Source: Hymenopellis radicata (Eukaryota; Basidiomycota; Agaricomycetes; Agaricales; Physalacriaceae). Taken from it: a stretch of 64,000 nucleotides of DNA. Below, piece by piece: positions 48,733 through 59,399 of this stretch. Location of the stretch: NCBI GenBank assembly GCA_015501595.1, contig JADNRX010000012.1:351288-415287 (forward strand), in the 5' to 3' direction. The number at the start of each line of letters is the position of its first letter. Position 1 is the stretch's first letter. The notes beneath the pieces were generated by a model. The model saw nothing but the letters and a program-made list of their open reading frames with translations, made no database searches and was not told the origin of the DNA. The position numbers and the translations under genes are program-made.

Positions 48733-49475
48733 AGAGGTGTTCTTACAAGGTGTGAAACATATGAGAAAACCTAAGAGTATATTCGCGATGCGCCATGTAG
48801 ATGTCTACGTGGCTAAGAACTATAAGCTGGTAGCATTCATCTGGAAAGGCCTATATGTGTTTAGACGACTTAGGATAACTTAAAGCGCTTAAAGGCCGCA
48901 AAAGCCAGAAGGCTACAAAGTTACTTTCGGAGAAGGTTATCGGAGACACATACTCTAAGTCACTTCAAGACACCTCAACTCACTCTCAAAGCCACCAAAA
49001 AGCTCTCTGAAGTTAGCATAAAGCATGTGTCTCCGATAACCTTCTCTAAAGTAGATTTACAGGTGCTTTTGTATCGCCTTCTGACTGCCTTCTAACCGTC
49101 TTACAGTTGACATAAAGCATATGTCTCCGATAACCTTCTCCAAAGTAGATTTACAGGTGCTTTTGTATCATCTTCCGACTGCCTTCTAACCGTCTTACAG
49201 TTAGTGAAAAGCGCGGGTCCGGGTTGGGGTCGGGTTACATGACGGGTACGGGTCGGCTATTGGTCCGATACCCGCGACCCACCTGCTTACCCGAACCGGC
49301 CCAACTAGGCTGATCGCGCTGTGGCACATGAAACTATAGCTACAAATGTTTTACATTTAGTTACAAATTAGATTTAGTTACAAATAAACAAACAACATAT
49401 AAATACACCCTGAACAACCGTTGCAACGCCATCCAAACTCTCCTCTGTACATACAAGTTATACAACTCTTCCTAC
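48733..49475. repeat. inverted and direct repeat cluster
   Basis: A ~100 bp unit beginning TGTCTCCGATAACCTTCTCT is present twice in tandem at 49,027-49,203. An inverted match, GAGAAGGTTATCGGAGACAC, lies at about 48,931-48,950. 49,207-49,312 is a CGGGT-rich segment (GCGGGTCCGGGTTGGGGTCG). The rest to 49,475 is AT-rich with no gene. Confidence 0.55.
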
Positions 49476-50548
49476 CACCCAATGCAGTACCCTTATCTAG
49501 TTTCAGCCCTCTCTAGCAGGGCACCGAAATACATTACTAGTTGTATTTAGATGCCCTGCTAGAGAGGGCTGAAACTAGTTTCAGGCCACCTATCTAAAAT
49601 AGTAGGGCCCTCCAGAGCGCCTTCCTAATAGGGAGGGCTCACCCGGGGGTGGCCTGCTGCCTGGCCCAGGATCTATAAATAGGTCTAGGATCTGGTAGGG
49701 TTCTGCAGAGTCTACTGATAGGGAGATTAGATATTGATGGGATATGGGGAATGTTCCTAGGGATTGATGGATTGATGGATGGGATCTAGGATGGGTGGGG
49801 AATGGCCTTTGTGGCGCATTTTTGATTAGGTCAGCACTGGGCTGGATGGAGTGGGCATTGATGAATGCTGCTGTAGGGGATGGCTGTTGGGGTGATAAAA
49901 ACCTTTTTTATAGTTTTTTGGGCTGAGAATCCAATGGTGTAAACCATTTTGCAATAGCTTCAAAACTGGAGGAGATATTAGGGGTGCAAAAATGCGCCAC
50001 ACTTCTAGTAGGCCTTGTACATAGCCTATAGCCTTAGGACTTTGATACCTTCTAGAGGTACTATAGAGCGATATCTGATATCATTTTCAGGTGATTTCAT
50101 GAAAGGGTTCAAGAGATATATCAGGATGACTGCTCCAGAGCCACCAGGGATATTGCACAGGATCCTGTTACTCTGAGGACCTACAACTTTGATACATCGT
50201 TTATGGTGCTAATAAACGTTTATTTATGATATGGAGAGTGTCCCCAACCCAGTAGTCCATGTATAGATAGGTCCCCAGTGCTGTTTTAAGCATTTTCGCA
50301 TTTCTGGTTATTTACCATAGAGATACCTCTCTAAATTGTACTGGGCTACCTTTAGACATTCATTCAGCAGGCCACCCCCGGGTGAGCCCTCCCTATTAGG
50401 AAGGTGCTCTGGAGGGCCCTACTATTTTAGATAGGTGGCCTGAAACTAGTTTTAGACCTTAAGTCGTAGGCATCTAAATACAACTAGTAATGTATTTCGG
50501 TGCCCTGCTAGAGAGGGCTGAAACTAGATAAGGGTACTGCATTGGGTG
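49476..50548. mobile_element. 1.07 kb TIR element related to the fold-back element (left copy)
   Basis: Ends CACCCAATGCAGTACCCTTA and its mirror, with terminal inverted repeats of about 180 bp that include CCCTCTCTAGCAGGGCACC. The 49,700-50,365 interior matches 37,150-37,775 of the fold-back element in the same orientation. Both element types share the end pattern CACCC(A/T)ATGCA. No coding capacity. No clear target duplication. Confidence 0.7.
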
Positions 50549-50582
50549 TTTCTACTGTCTACTGCTCTATCTACTCTCTTGT

Positions 50583-51785
50583 ATGGCCCCGCCTGTCGAA
50601 ACGTCGCGCAAGCGACGAGCTTCGACATCGCCAAGGGGCTCTCCACGCTCCGCACGCTCCCTCCTATCGCAGGGAGTCAGTAGTTTCAAGAAGACCGTCC
50701 AAAAAGGGATTGCCCGTGCTGTCAGTGTCCTTCGTTCTTGCAGCCAGTCGTTCTCCCCAAACAAGGCACATCTCGTCAATTGAATGCTTCTTGAGATGAT
50801 GTGCTATCGCTTCGGTCAGCTACATCTGATGGAGGTAGGTTTTTCAATGCACTTACTCTTTGGGTATCTAAAATATCAACAGCCTCCTCGTTCCACTTTG
50901 ATCCCGCTACGTTCAACCAAGATGACAATGAGGATGATGCCCAGAACCCTCCTGAGTCGTCCTCGCACCACTCCACGGCCCAATCCATCGTCAAAGAGCC
51001 CATCGACATCACAACTGAACAGTGAGGCTCCTTCCGAAGACGACGACGACGACGCCGGTTCAGCCAGCGGCGTTGAGTCTGATCCGGAGCCTCGTGGTCA
51101 TCGTGGAAGGCCCGTCGCTGTTCAGAAACGTGGAGGAGCCCATTATTCGAGCCCGAAGCGCAGCGCTTACAATGTTCTTGGGAAAGGTATGTATTGATCT
51201 GTTCATAAACTGTTAGAATCTCATCCAAGCTCAGGTAAAGGAAAGGCCCCAGCACCTGATGCTTCTCGTCGTCGCTCTGGTCGGGCCACTAGGCCCTCGG
51301 AGAAGGGTAAGTTTGATCCTGCTTCATTATCATCAGTTTTCTAACGCTACGATAGCTCGGGAGCCATTACCTACCGGATCGCAAGAACCTGCCACTACGA
51401 GTCGTAAGAAGAAGAAGTCTCTCACCCGCCGAGCGAAGAAGAAAGCGAAGACGTCGTTACACACAGTTGATCTTTCATCCCTCCCCAAGGCAGCAAATAT
51501 CGCTGACAGTACTGATGAGGAAGAAGGTAGAACCTATCTGTGTGATACGAAGTCAGTTTTGACAGGCAATTATAGTGCAACAAAGAACTCGTACCTCCAC
51601 TCGTCGCTCCGCCATCTTTGGGTTCTATGAGCCGGACATAGGTTTGGTTTATTGCGATACAGACGCCGGCAAGCAGGTCCCTCACGACTCGTTCCGATGC
51701 TATAAGTGTCGTGGGTGGGTCTATCGCAACCGCACCACTCAGGACAGGTCATCGGGAAGTGGGTTACGGACCCATGCTAATAAAT
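50583..51785 (+). pseudogene. hAT transposase gene, 5' half only (left copy)
   Basis: Same start and first exons as the right-arm gene (MAPPVETSRKRRASTSPRG), through a Lys/Arg-rich linker to the BED-type zinc finger SFRCYKCRG...GLRTHANK. The sequence leaves homology at 51,785, just before the last zinc-binding Cys, so no transposase body follows. Confidence 0.7.
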
Positions 51786-52452
51786 ACCTCTGAATCATAG
51801 GATCTACAAAGCCTTTAGCACCCACATCACCGAAGGATGATACACTGACACGAAGCTTCGCTATCGCATGCCTGGGAGTCGCGCACTTGACTATTTAGCC
51901 AACCATCTCTCTCATCAAGCAGGCTAGTAAGTACGTTATTTTGGATAACCGAAGAAAATATTGAAACTCTTACAGAGCAGTTTTTTCTTGTGCGACAGCC
52001 TTCTGTGTTGCTCGGTCTGACATGGTGGTCGGAGAGTGCCTCAATTTCCAATGCGGAGTGTGATCAAACGTGGCCAACTTGCAATTTTCGCTTTGGCTTT
52101 CAGCCACCACATTCCAACATGTTTCCCGGCGACTCTGGTGGCAACGATACTCGGTACACACCTTACTCCCAGGCAAACCGTCGCCCTTTAGGTCATTTCT
52201 ACCACCATCACCACATCCCAGAGCGCGACGATTGTCGCCTCTGCTGTCCTGACGATTGTCAGACAGCTGTGAGGTGTGTTTCTGGCCTCGGCTTTGTGCC
52301 GGGCCTGCTGCTGCTGTCTCCGTGAAGCAGCATAGGACACAACGACGACCAGGACCAGGACGACTACTACGACTACTGGCGACTAGGACGACGACCAGGC
52401 CCAGGACGACAATCGCGACCGGGACAGTTTGCGGGAGGAGGTAACGCTGTTG

Positions 52453-52542
52453 CGTTAGGTGGACAGCGGTCGTGGTGGGATTGTGTCGCATTGGGTGGCC
52501 AGCGGTCGTGGCAGGATTGTGTCGCGTTAGGTGGACAGTGAG
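52453..52542. repeat. ~42 bp tandem repeat, two copies plus part
   Basis: GTTAGGTGGACAGCGGTCGT and GCATTGGGTGGCCAGCGGTC units alternate with GGATTGTGTCGC. Confidence 0.6.
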
Positions 52543-52623
52543 ATTGCGCAGGAGAACAGGAGACAGGTGAGTTTTTCTTTGTATCAGGACTACTACCACC
52601 ACCTCCATCTTCCTCCTCTGCTA

Positions 52624-52661
52624 CCACTCTCCCGCCATCTCACCACTCTCCCGCCATCTCA
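52624..52661. repeat. 19 bp tandem duplication
   Basis: CCACTCTCCCGCCATCTCA occurs twice in a row. Confidence 0.6.
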
Positions 52662-52789
52662 CCACCACCCCTCCACCACCACCCCTTCCTACAGCTACCA
52701 CCCCCCACCCTACCTCATGCACAGCTGAGTGTCCCCGTGCCATTGCCCGGGGATGCTCACTGGGCATGAATACTGGGGGGTGTACGGCT

Positions 52790-52976
52790 GTACGGACTCG
52801 CGAGTACTCACGAGTATCCGAGGTGACTCGGACTCGAGGCGATGACTCGCGAGTGGACTCGCAGATACTCACGAGTCATCGCGAGTCGAGTGCGACGCGA
52901 GTCTGAGCAGGACCTTTTTGGACGTGAGTACTCACGTCCCGGATCGCGAGTCTAACTCGCGTCGGACTCGTTGAGG
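52790..52976. repeat. cluster of GACTCG / CTCGCGAGT motifs
   Basis: About a dozen copies of GACTCG or CGAGT(C) in both directions within 190 bp, including ACTCGCGAGT palindromes and the hairpin ACGTGAGTACTCACGT. This density resembles subterminal transposase-binding repeats, but no matching transposon end was found. Confidence 0.55.
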
Positions 52977-53005
52977 TCTCTATTTCTCACCGAATAATCC
53001 ACCAG

Positions 53006-54523
53006 CTTCGCCCTCTTTTCGAAACGAAAACATCGGGCGTTCCGTGTCCCAGCCGCATTTAGGTGGCGGAGGCGACTTCTGCCGTGCTGGTCTCGAATCC
53101 GGCCCATCCAGGTCTCTTTTCAATCAAGTCAACTCCCAAGGGCATGGTCAGGATGGAGGTGGCTACATTTTTTCACCGCCCACTTCGGGGCTGCAAATCC
53201 TACAGCAGGTGACCGCGACCGCTGCCGAACTTGGTCTCAACGACGACATGCTCAGGAAGGCCCAGGACTTTGTCCAGGTATGATTTTCACTGGTTCTCAT
53301 CTTCAAAGTCTCACTAGATTCATTTATTAGATGCAGCCGGCTGCCCAAGGCACTAATCATCTCATGATGACTCTGGCCGCACTTCAAAGTGTCGACACCC
53401 TTCAGGACAGAGTTGGACAGCTCATGGCAAAAGTTGATGCCATCCATGAGCTCGTGCATGCAGAATGGAAACCCTCGGCAATGCAAGAAGTAGGTCTGAC
53501 TGAACTGTATCTTCGCACAGTTTACTGACCGATATCCATCGTAGACCTGTTTTGTACAGCTTCTGCGTCACCAGATGCTTCGCTTCCATGTGAGCTATGG
53601 AAAGCCAGTCATCAGCTCGTCGCTGGATCACATTTCAACCCACCGTGCTACATATCATATCACAAAGTTCAACACGGACACGATCATCAAGGCTATCGTT
53701 GAATCGTTCCTCGACGACAAGTTGAACAGTGTCAAGAGTCTTTACCGCAAAAGTGTGAGTCACCATCTGTTGGTGCACAACGGTGAATCCTGTTTCTAAT
53801 CCCTTTCAGGTCTTCAAACTCGTCGTTGCGCACAAGACCTTGGATGATATGGCACGCGTACTCATCGATAACTTCCATCTCGCACCCAAGCCGACTACAA
53901 TTAAGACCGAGACTCTTGCTCTCATTGCCTTACAGGTAGGCTTGTATTGGGGCGCAACGTTGTTTGATCTGATCTGTCGACAGCGTAAAATTGCCGAGCC
54001 TTTGGCGGGTAAAGTTAACCCCAAAGGTGGGGATACCGGATTTTGGAAGCGCTTGAACAAGGCTATCCGTGAGCTTGTTCGAGAGCATGGAAGCGATAGA
54101 ACGGCGAGCGGGTGGGTTCAGTAAGTTGTGATTTGCTTTCTTACCCTACATCCGTTCTGACTGATGGACTCGGACAGGTGGCGCACAAACATCATCTCTG
54201 ATGATCGTGCAAAGTACACGGCGGACAACGCGATGGATGTTGACGATGACGACTATGATCATCTATTCTCAGCATGTGGTACTACTACGACGGTTGGAGG
54301 AGATGATGCCATTGACGACATGGCTCCGGCCAGCTCTTCGCAATCTGCTCCGGCCACAGCTCCCGCGACAGCACCTGCGACCGCGACAGCACATGCGACT
54401 GCGACACCTGCTACTCCTGTGGCGGCGGTCACGAGTGCACCTGCCGGTGCTACACTTACACCGGGAGGAATTCACGCTGCCGCGGGCCAAGATTCGCAGA
54501 TTCCTGAGGCTGTTGTTGCTTAA
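53006..54523 (+). CDS. uncharacterised spliced gene in palindrome centre, 5' end uncertain
   Basis: Not recognised. Six exons join in one frame without stops: 53,006-53,277, 53,331-53,489, 53,545-53,754, 53,810-53,935, 53,984-54,120 and 54,178-54,523, about 415 residues. The first exon is entered through a likely 3' splice site (ATCCACCAG), so at least one upstream exon is missing or unseen. Middle text reads LLRHQMLRFHVSYGKPVISS, TIIKAIVESFLDDKLNSVKS, VFKLVVAHKTLDDMARVLI and GFWKRLNKAIRELVREHGSD, looking like a compact helical domain. The C-terminus is acidic (MDVDDDDYDHLF), then Ala/Thr/Pro repeats (TAPATAPATATAHATATPAT). All five introns of 48-57 nt have proper borders, which is striking beside degraded neighbours. 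It may be TE cargo or a transposon accessory gene. Confidence 0.6.
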
Positions 54524-54821
54524 ATACTTGTGCTCTTGATGTTGTTATATATACTGTCCTTACCTAAATTACCTGATCTTATGCTGCCCATACTTCGAGA
54601 GAAACACTGAGTGTATGAGATGAATTAGCACTGGGCTCTGAGCAGGTTATGAGGTACACGGAAGCTTTACCCGCACATGGCACCACACTTGGATTCATGG
54701 AATGCGATTGTGACTGGCAATATGGAAACGGGCATTGGCATTTTAGTGATCGCGTCACAGGAAATTTCACAACCGACCCGTCACTTGCTCCAAGTGTTTC
54801 GCCGTTTGGCGGTGTAGGAAT
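54524..54821. other. possible transposon terminal sequence
   Basis: Lies between the centre gene and the point where the hAT gene breaks off. Read leftward from 54,821 it begins ACACCGCCAAACGGCGAAAC, which could be an element end that cut the transposase. No matching inverted end was found near 52,800. Confidence 0.3.
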
Positions 54822-57113
54822 GCCATCGACTACACGGTCAATCATCACGTCGTTTGGGCTAGCATTATCGCAGGTAATGCTTAAAACCTGCCAGTACGGT
54901 CAGTGTACTGACTGGATTTGAGTTTTAGAGTTCGTACCTTGTCTTCAATTCCGAATTCTTCCAAGACCCGTTTCGTGAGGATGGCCAACGCCTCGCCGGT
55001 ATGAGACTGGCATGAAAAGCGATGAGTGAGATTACCATACCGTTTCGACCATAGGTTCGCGGCTTGTAATGTGATATGCCGCGAACCTACAGGGAACAGC
55101 TTCGTTTCCAGGTACAGATGTGGGAATTGCCTGATCTGGACTGTCCCGCCATAGGCGGGACTGAAAATTTCCGCTTTAGGCAATTTGTGCCTTAAAGAAT
55201 TGACCGTGATGCGATATGGCCTATATATGGCTTCGCTTCGCAAGGTGCCGTGATCCGATATCCGAATTAACGGTCGAAACGGTACAGTATCCGGCAGAAT
55301 CATAGGTAAGCCTTACCTCTCCAAGTTCGCAGAAATCTAGAACCGTACTAACAATGTGCCCGTCCTCCTCCCATTGAGCAGAGTAGCTGACGAACGCCTT
55401 ATGATTGGGCGAGGTCCATGCATCCAAAATGATTTGAATACAGCTCTGAAGGGTCTAGAAGATGAGTGAGTATGCTTTCGCTTGAAAGAATTATAACTAA
55501 CCTTGAAATGCTTTGCCAGACAACGCCGAGTTTTCGCGAAGAGGGTTTTAGTATCGCGCGAGACAGTAGTAGGGTGGGGGATATATGCCGAGGGCCGTCC
55601 TGTCTTCATGAGCTTCTTAAAAGCTCGGTCGGCGACGACTTTAAATGGTCGGTAGTTCTCAGCGCACCAGCGCACATTCCGCCCTGTCAGACGAGGTGAG
55701 TATACACTTAATGAGCCAGATCTAAACTTACCGAACTTCAGCCTTGATCAGTGATATTGTTGCATAGATCTCCTTCCCTCTATCAACCAGCTTGGAGAGC
55801 AGATCGGTGAGTGTCGTCTGCCGCTCTTGTTGCGCTTGTTGAATGCTTTTGCGCGTGCCGTCCAGATCCTTGGATGCCATAGCCGCCTTGACTGCTTCGA
55901 CACTGAAGCATTTATTAGCATGGGTCCGTAACCCACTTCCCGATGACCTGTCCTGAGTGGTGCGGTTGCGATAGACCCACCCACGACACTTATAGCATCG
56001 GAACGAGTCGTGAGGGACCTGCTTGCCGGCGTCTGTATCGCAATAAACCAAACCTATGTCCGGCTCATAGAACCCAAAGATGGCGGAGCGACGAGTGGAG
56101 GTACGAGTTCTTTGTTGCACTATAATTGCCTGTCAAAACTGACTTCGTATCACACAGATAGGTTCTACCTTCTTCCTCATCAGTACTGTCAGCGATATTT
56201 GCTGCCTTGGGGAGGGATGAAAGATCAACTGTGTGTAACGACGTCTTCGCTTTCTTCTTCGCTCGGCGGGTGAGAGACTTCTTCTTCTTACGACTCGTAG
56301 TGGCAGGTTCTTGCGATCCGGTAGGTAATGGCTCCCGAGCTATCGTAGCGTTAGAAAACTGATGATAATGAAGCAGGATCAAACTTACCCTTCTCCGAGG
56401 GCCTAGTGGCCCGACCAGAGCGACGACGAGAAGCATCAGGTGCTGGGGCCTTTCCTTTACCTGAGCTTGGATGAGATTCTAACAGTTTATGAACAGATCA
56501 ATACATACCTTTCCCAAGAACATTGTAAGCGCTGCGCTTCGGGCTCGAATAATGGGCTCCTCCACGTTTCTGAACAGCGACGGGCCTTCCACGATGACCA
56601 CGAGGCTCCGGATCAGACTCAACGCCGCTGGCTGAACCGGCGTCGTCGTCGTCGTCTTCGGAAGGAGCCTCACTGTTCAGTTGTGATGTCGATGGGCTCT
56701 TTGACGATGGATTGGGCCGTGGAGTGGTGCGAGGACGACTCAGGAGGGTTCTGGGCATCATCCTCATTGTCATCTTGGTTGAACGTAGCGGGATCAAAGT
56801 GGAACGAGGAGGCTGTTGATATTTTAGATACCCAAAGAGTAAGTGCATTGAAAAACCTACCTCCATCAGATGTAGCTGACCGAAGCGATAGCACATCATC
56901 TCAAGAAGCATTCAATTGACGAGATGTGCCTTGTTTGGGGGAGAACGACTGGCTGCAAGAACGAAGGACACTGACAGCACGGGCAATCCCTTTTTGGACG
57001 GTCTTCTTGAAACTACTGACTCCCTGCGATAGGAGGGAGCGTGCGGAGCGTGGAGAGCCCCTTGGCGATGTCGAAGCTCGTCGCTTGCGCGACGTTTCGA
57101 CAGGCGGGGCCAT
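54822..57113 (-). pseudogene. hAT-family transposase gene, 3' truncated (right copy)
   Basis: Cut-and-paste transposase. From ATG at 57113, several short exons encode a basic Ser/Lys-rich N-terminus, then the BED-type zinc finger (SFRCYKCRG..., GLRTHANKC) near 55,920-56,000. The next exon has WCAENYRPFKVVADRAFKKL, HPTTVSRDTKTLF. RNase H-like core: first Asp in IILDAWTSPNHKAF, then TVLDFCELGE, intron 55,011-55,316 holding a MITE, SHTGEALAILTKRVLEEFGI, another intron, and the second Asp in VLSITCDNASPNDVMID. The frame is then lost at about 54,822, so the insertion domain, final Glu and dimerisation region are missing. A TGA after RQLNAS near 56,904 needs an intron or is a further lesion. Only the part before 55,910 is duplicated in the left arm. 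Confidence 0.75.
55040..55282. mobile_element. 243 bp MITE in hAT intron
   Basis: Termini CCGTTTCGACC and GGTCGAAACGG are perfect 11 bp inverted repeats, flanked by TA on both sides (55,038-55,039 and 55,283-55,284). A further hairpin AGGTTCGCGGC...GCCGCGAACCT sits at 55,053-55,089. It lies between the donor GTAAGG and acceptor CCAG of a transposase intron, so it need not harm the host gene. Confidence 0.7.
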
Positions 57114-57147
57114 ACAAGAGAGTAGATAGAGCAGTAGACAGTAGAAA

Positions 57148-58220
57148 CACCCAATGCAGTACCCTTATCTAGTTTCAGCCCTCTCTAGCAGGGCACCGAA
57201 ATACATTACTAGTTGTATTTAGATGCCTACGACTTAAGGTCTAAAACTAGTTTCAGGCCACCTATCTAAAATAGTAGGGCCCTCCAGAGCACCTTCCTAA
57301 TAGGGAGGGCTCACCCGGGGGTGGCCTGCTGAATGAATGTCTAAAGGTAGCCCAGTACAATTTAGAGAGGTATCTCTATGGTAAATAACCAGAAATGCGA
57401 AAATGCTTAAAACAGCACTGGGGACCTATCTATACATGGACTACTGGGTTGGGGACACTCTCCATATCATAAATAAACGTTTATTAGCACCATAAACGAT
57501 GTATCAAAGTTGTAGGTCCTCAGAGTAACAGGATCCTGTGCAATATCCCTGGTGGCTCTGGAGCAGTCATCCTGATATATCTCTTGAACCCTTTCATGAA
57601 ATCACCTGAAAATGATATCAGATATCGCTCTATAGTACCTCTAGAAGGTATCAAAGTCCTAAGGCTATAGGCTATGTACAAGGCCTACTAGAAGTGTGGC
57701 GCATTTTTGCACCCCTAATATCTCCTCCAGTTTTGAAGCTATTGCAAAATGGTTTACACCATTGGATTCTCAGCCCAAAAAACTATAAAAAAGGTTTTTA
57801 TCACCCCAACAGCCATCCCCTACAGCAGCATTCATCAATGCCCACTCCATCCAGCCCAGTGCTGACCTAATCAAAAATGCGCCACAAAGGCCATTCCCCA
57901 CCCATCCTAGATCCCATCCATCAATCCATCAATCCCTAGGAACATTCCCCACATCCCATCAATATCTAATCTCCCTATCAGTAGACTCTGCAGAACCCTA
58001 CCAGATCCTAGACCTATTTATAGATCCTGGGCCAGGCAGCAGGCCACCCCCGGGTGAGCCCTCCCTATTAGGAAGGCGCTCTGGAGGGCCCTACTATTTT
58101 AGATAGGTGGCCTGAAACTAGTTTCAGCCCTCTCTAGCAGGGCATCTAAATACAACTAGTAATGTATTTCGGTGCCCTGCTAGAGAGGGCTGAAACTAGA
58201 TAAGGGTACTGCATTGGGTG
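57148..58220. mobile_element. 1.07 kb TIR element (right copy)
   Basis: Mirror of 49,476-50,548, same length of 1,073 bp and same ends. Confidence 0.7.
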
Positions 58221-58962
58221 GTAGGAAGAGTTGTATAACTTGTATGTACAGAGGAGAGTTTGGATGGCGTTGCAACGGTTGTTCAGGGTGTATTTATATG
58301 TTGTTTGTTTATTTGTAACTAAATCTAATTTGTAACTAAATGTAAAACATTTGTAGCTATAGTTTCATGTGCCACAGCGCGATCAGCCTAGTTGGGCCGG
58401 TTCGGGTAAGCAGGTGGGTCGCGGGTATCGGACCAATAGCCGACCCGTACCCGTCATGTAACCCGACCCCAACCCGGACCCGCGCTTTTCACTAACTGTA
58501 AGACGGTTAGAAGGCAGTCGGAAGATGATACAAAAGCACCTGTAAATCTACTTTGGAGAAGGTTATCGGAGACATATGCTTTATGTCAACTGTAAGACGG
58601 TTAGAAGGCAGTCAGAAGGCGATACAAAAGCACCTGTAAATCTACTTTAGAGAAGGTTATCGGAGACACATGCTTTATGCTAACTTCAGAGAGCTTTTTG
58701 GTGGCTTTGAGAGTGAGTTGAGGTGTCTTGAAGTGACTTAGAGTATGTGTCTCCGATAACCTTCTCCGAAAGTAACTTTGTAGCCTTCTGGCTTTTGCGG
58801 CCTTTAAGCGCTTTAAGTTATCCTAAGTCGTCTAAACACATATAGGCCTTTCCAGATGAATGCTACCAGCTTATAGTTCTTAGCCACGTAGACATCTACA
58901 TGGCGCATCGCGAATATACTCTTAGGTTTTCTCATATGTTTCACACCTTGTAAGAACACCTC

Positions 58963-59208
58963 TTATTGTTTATTGAGGTAACTTTCTGCCATAGTGACTG
59001 TGAACTGGTCAAAGACACTTTGTAACTCCTGAGGGACTCTATAGAACATCTGTGGTGTGTCTAACACAAGTCCTTCCTCCCGTTTGTTGCTAGTGACTGG
59101 TTTACGGATGTTAAAGACTTTCCTAAACCCGTTGACTTTTCTTCGTTCATGAGTCTCTATGTGGTGTTTTACGGGTACCATGATGGGTTCTTTAGGATCC
59201 CAAAACAT
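58963..59208 (-). pseudogene. short Ty3 pol-like ORF, open in right arm
   Basis: 81 codons from ATG at 59208 (MFWDPKEPIMVPVKHHIETH) to TAA. Open here but broken in the left arm. Fragment of a retroelement polyprotein, unlikely to be functional alone. Confidence 0.45.
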
Positions 59209-59399
59209 GAATTCGCGCCTAAGGGGCTTGACTGCTCAATGAATACCATTATTGGACTTTTTCAGGTACAAGCTAGTCAAGTCGCTCGACGAAAAACTGG
59301 TTCTGTTCTGCCCTGGTATATATGTTTCTTGTATTTTATAGCCATGTTTCTTATCTCCTGTTATGTAGAGAGCCACCTCTCCTTGATCTGGGATCAATT

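Larger units (their letters stand above)
43685..51785 (+). repeat. giant inverted repeat, left arm (8.1 kb)
   Basis: Matches the reverse complement of 55,910-64,000 over its whole length. Paired coordinates sum to about 107,685 at the outer end and 107,695 at the inner end, the drift being made of one-base homopolymer differences. The inner border is sharp: after ...CTAATAAAT at 51,785 the two sides diverge. The outer border is not seen because the window ends. Confidence 0.95.
51786..53005. other. left part of palindrome centre, unassigned with local repeats
   Basis: No supported gene. A 111-codon plus frame at 51990-52325 has no recognisable domain. Contains two tandem repeats (52,453-52,542; 52,624-52,661), a pyrimidine-rich CCACC stretch, and a cluster of GACTCG motifs listed separately. 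Confidence 0.35.

Noticed and set aside
49207..49312. Telomere-like CGGGT-rich sequence
   Set aside because: Not TTAGGG, irregular spacing, and internal to a retroelement-derived region; likely degenerate TE sequence.
56440..56919. 159-codon plus-strand ORF, and its mirror at 50,776-51,255
   Set aside because: Antisense to the N-terminal exons of the hAT transposase in both arms.
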